Shown: piece by piece, positions 6,401 through 6,467 of the stretch | Position numbering within the stretch: position 1 is the first letter of the stretch | Layout of the letters: each line of letters begins with the position of its first letter | Source: Candidatus Hydrogenedentota bacterium | GTDB taxonomy: Bacteria; Hydrogenedentota; Hydrogenedentia; Hydrogenedentales; SLHB01 | Direction of reading: 5' to 3' | DNA: 6,467 bases | NCBI GenBank assembly: GCA_026387845.1 | Contig: JAPLKX010000192.1 | Location: forward strand, 1 to 6,467 | Program-made: the position numbers and the translations under genes | The notes under the pieces: generated by a model | What the model was told of the DNA's origin: nothing | The model's database searches: none | Seen by the model: only the letters and a program-made list of their open reading frames with translations

Positions 6401-6467
6401 GAAGAACTGTGCCGGGCACGGGGTTCTGCGATACTACGTGACCGGCTGGCAGGGACTCGCTGTACTC
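3435..6467 (-). CDS. Large PASTA and GLUG-repeat protein, N-terminus off the window
   Basis: The reading frame is open to the window edge, so the true start is missing; 1010 residues are visible, counted here from the edge. Order: the end of a PASTA domain (1-35), two full PASTA domains (about 39-104 and 107-170, each opening with VPDL or VPDV), and GLUG module A (173-593), which opens with IEELQQIGDD and has SFDGRGHTISGL. Then come an InlB-type bacterial repeat (602-675, with NGTVEA and AGWR) and GLUG module B (680-1003), which opens with IEDLQRVGED and has NFDGQGHSISGL. The end, TFVGWDFTDVWGI..SYPYLLW, is typical of GLUG proteins. Glycine-rich repeats of 26-28 residues (GGI/LVxxNxGxIxxCxxxGxVxG) number about nine in A and six in B, implying two right-handed beta-helices. 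PASTA domains often bind cell-wall fragments and GLUG proteins are usually extracellular, so a secreted or surface role is likely; the exact function is unknown. No C-terminal anchor such as LPXTG or PEP-CTERM is seen. A GTG at 6419 is internal to a PASTA domain and is not the start. Confidence 0.93.
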   Translation of the reverse strand, partial: EYSESLPAGHVVSQNPVPGTVLHHGDAVAFVISRGTQFRSVPDLAGMTQADVESALASAELTTGTVTMEYNRTVTAGCVIEQDPAAGTRVVVGSHVAMKVSLGPKPVHVPDVTGLMRPDAESAIIAAELLVGEVREVYMPDRPVGEVLEQRPAGGRDAFAGDPVDLDVASDAIVIYSIEELQQIGDDPAYPMDAPYALGKDLDASVTATWNNGTGFIPIGWQTSDYDWVPFRGSFDGRGHTISGLTTGGTLYGGLFMVIFYDGSVSDLHLTATSLTAPAGAGPIALINLGIISKCTVEGTLTVDSDAGGIVAANYDGAINECVFEGRIQGDVYYGGGICGGNEGGQISQCRFSGNIQGRRAGGITVENDYGYVTDCTAEGTVEGTYGAGGIVAENGGTVADCRSKCEVVGGYDGAGGVVGQNWGELYNSGNLGPVYSSSGYAYVGGLAGWNAGSVESCGNVGPVFGGYGPCGGLLGRNEGLVYDTFSTGPVSGLDRCGGLVGENVGNLQRGYSVGRVKSAGVVGGLVAENAGGVTGCFWCIETSGQTESAAGTGLSIEELLDSDTFEAAGWDYASADGWPDWSQTDGLTVPHLTGSEDAETSYPLEISAVNGTVEAVPAEDQYLAWTLVRLQADSSEAGHVLAGWRILEPFQGEIPKEDTLYLVMHSPISVEALFLPRPIEITTIEDLQRVGEDRLYPVYWDYVMMDDIDGSETASWDGGAGFRPIGDVYRPFEGNFDGQGHSISGLFINRPSEQQVGLFRIVGVEGSVANLTLVDASVTGKWAGVLAGANLGTISDCSTSGMVMGERLGGVVHANGAEEVDYFGLGYGSIQRCRSAVTVIGYPYASFCVGGFCGGNAGNISECSSTGAVYGVEFVGGFTGFCSYNGVMDACYATGPVTGYSVVGGFLGAGMGAWVNGCYSAGAVAGTNGAGGLIGWATDPYYYFWVNVTSSYWDWMSSGTDYSDGGEPRSTPEMMTAETFVGWDFTDVWGIDEGNSYPYLLWETERTEK

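Overview
The window looks like a chromosomal fragment of an uncultured, GC-rich bacterium. Three traits suggest, but do not prove, a Planctomycetota, PVC-group or Hydrogenedentota-like lineage: weak or missing Shine-Dalgarno spacing, many extragenic palindromes, and a large PASTA plus GLUG-repeat surface protein. No taxonomic marker is present, so this placement is inference.

Layout, left to right. Positions 1-392 are non-coding and repeat-rich. They hold two exact tandem copies of a 65-bp unit, a central double-palindrome (151-205), and a third, diverged copy of the unit's core in the opposite orientation (224-277). A separate 48-bp palindrome (328-375) follows, just upstream of a probable extended -10 box (378-386). 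On the plus strand, 393-2240 encodes an ArnT/PMT-type integral membrane glycosyltransferase. The 118-bp gap between its stop codon and that of the convergent next gene is bounded by a 10-bp inverted repeat. On the minus strand, 2359-2937 encodes a response regulator with a MerR/excisionase-type helix-turn-helix in front of a receiver domain. Upstream of it on the same strand are tRNA-Thr(CGT) and tRNA-Phe(GAA), with a near-consensus sigma70 promoter. The right half (3435-6467, minus strand) is a single open reading frame that runs off the window. It encodes PASTA domains, a GLUG beta-helix module, an InlB-type repeat and a second GLUG module.

The tRNAs and the response regulator could share a transcript. 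Otherwise no operon or pathway links the genes: the glycosyltransferase acts on membrane-borne lipid-linked sugars, the PASTA/GLUG protein is probably secreted or surface-bound, and the regulator's partner kinase is not in the window. The most notable non-coding signal is the paired-hairpin element at the left edge. Its inverted copy differs from the tandem copies at four stem base pairs, and all four are compensated, so structure appears to be conserved.
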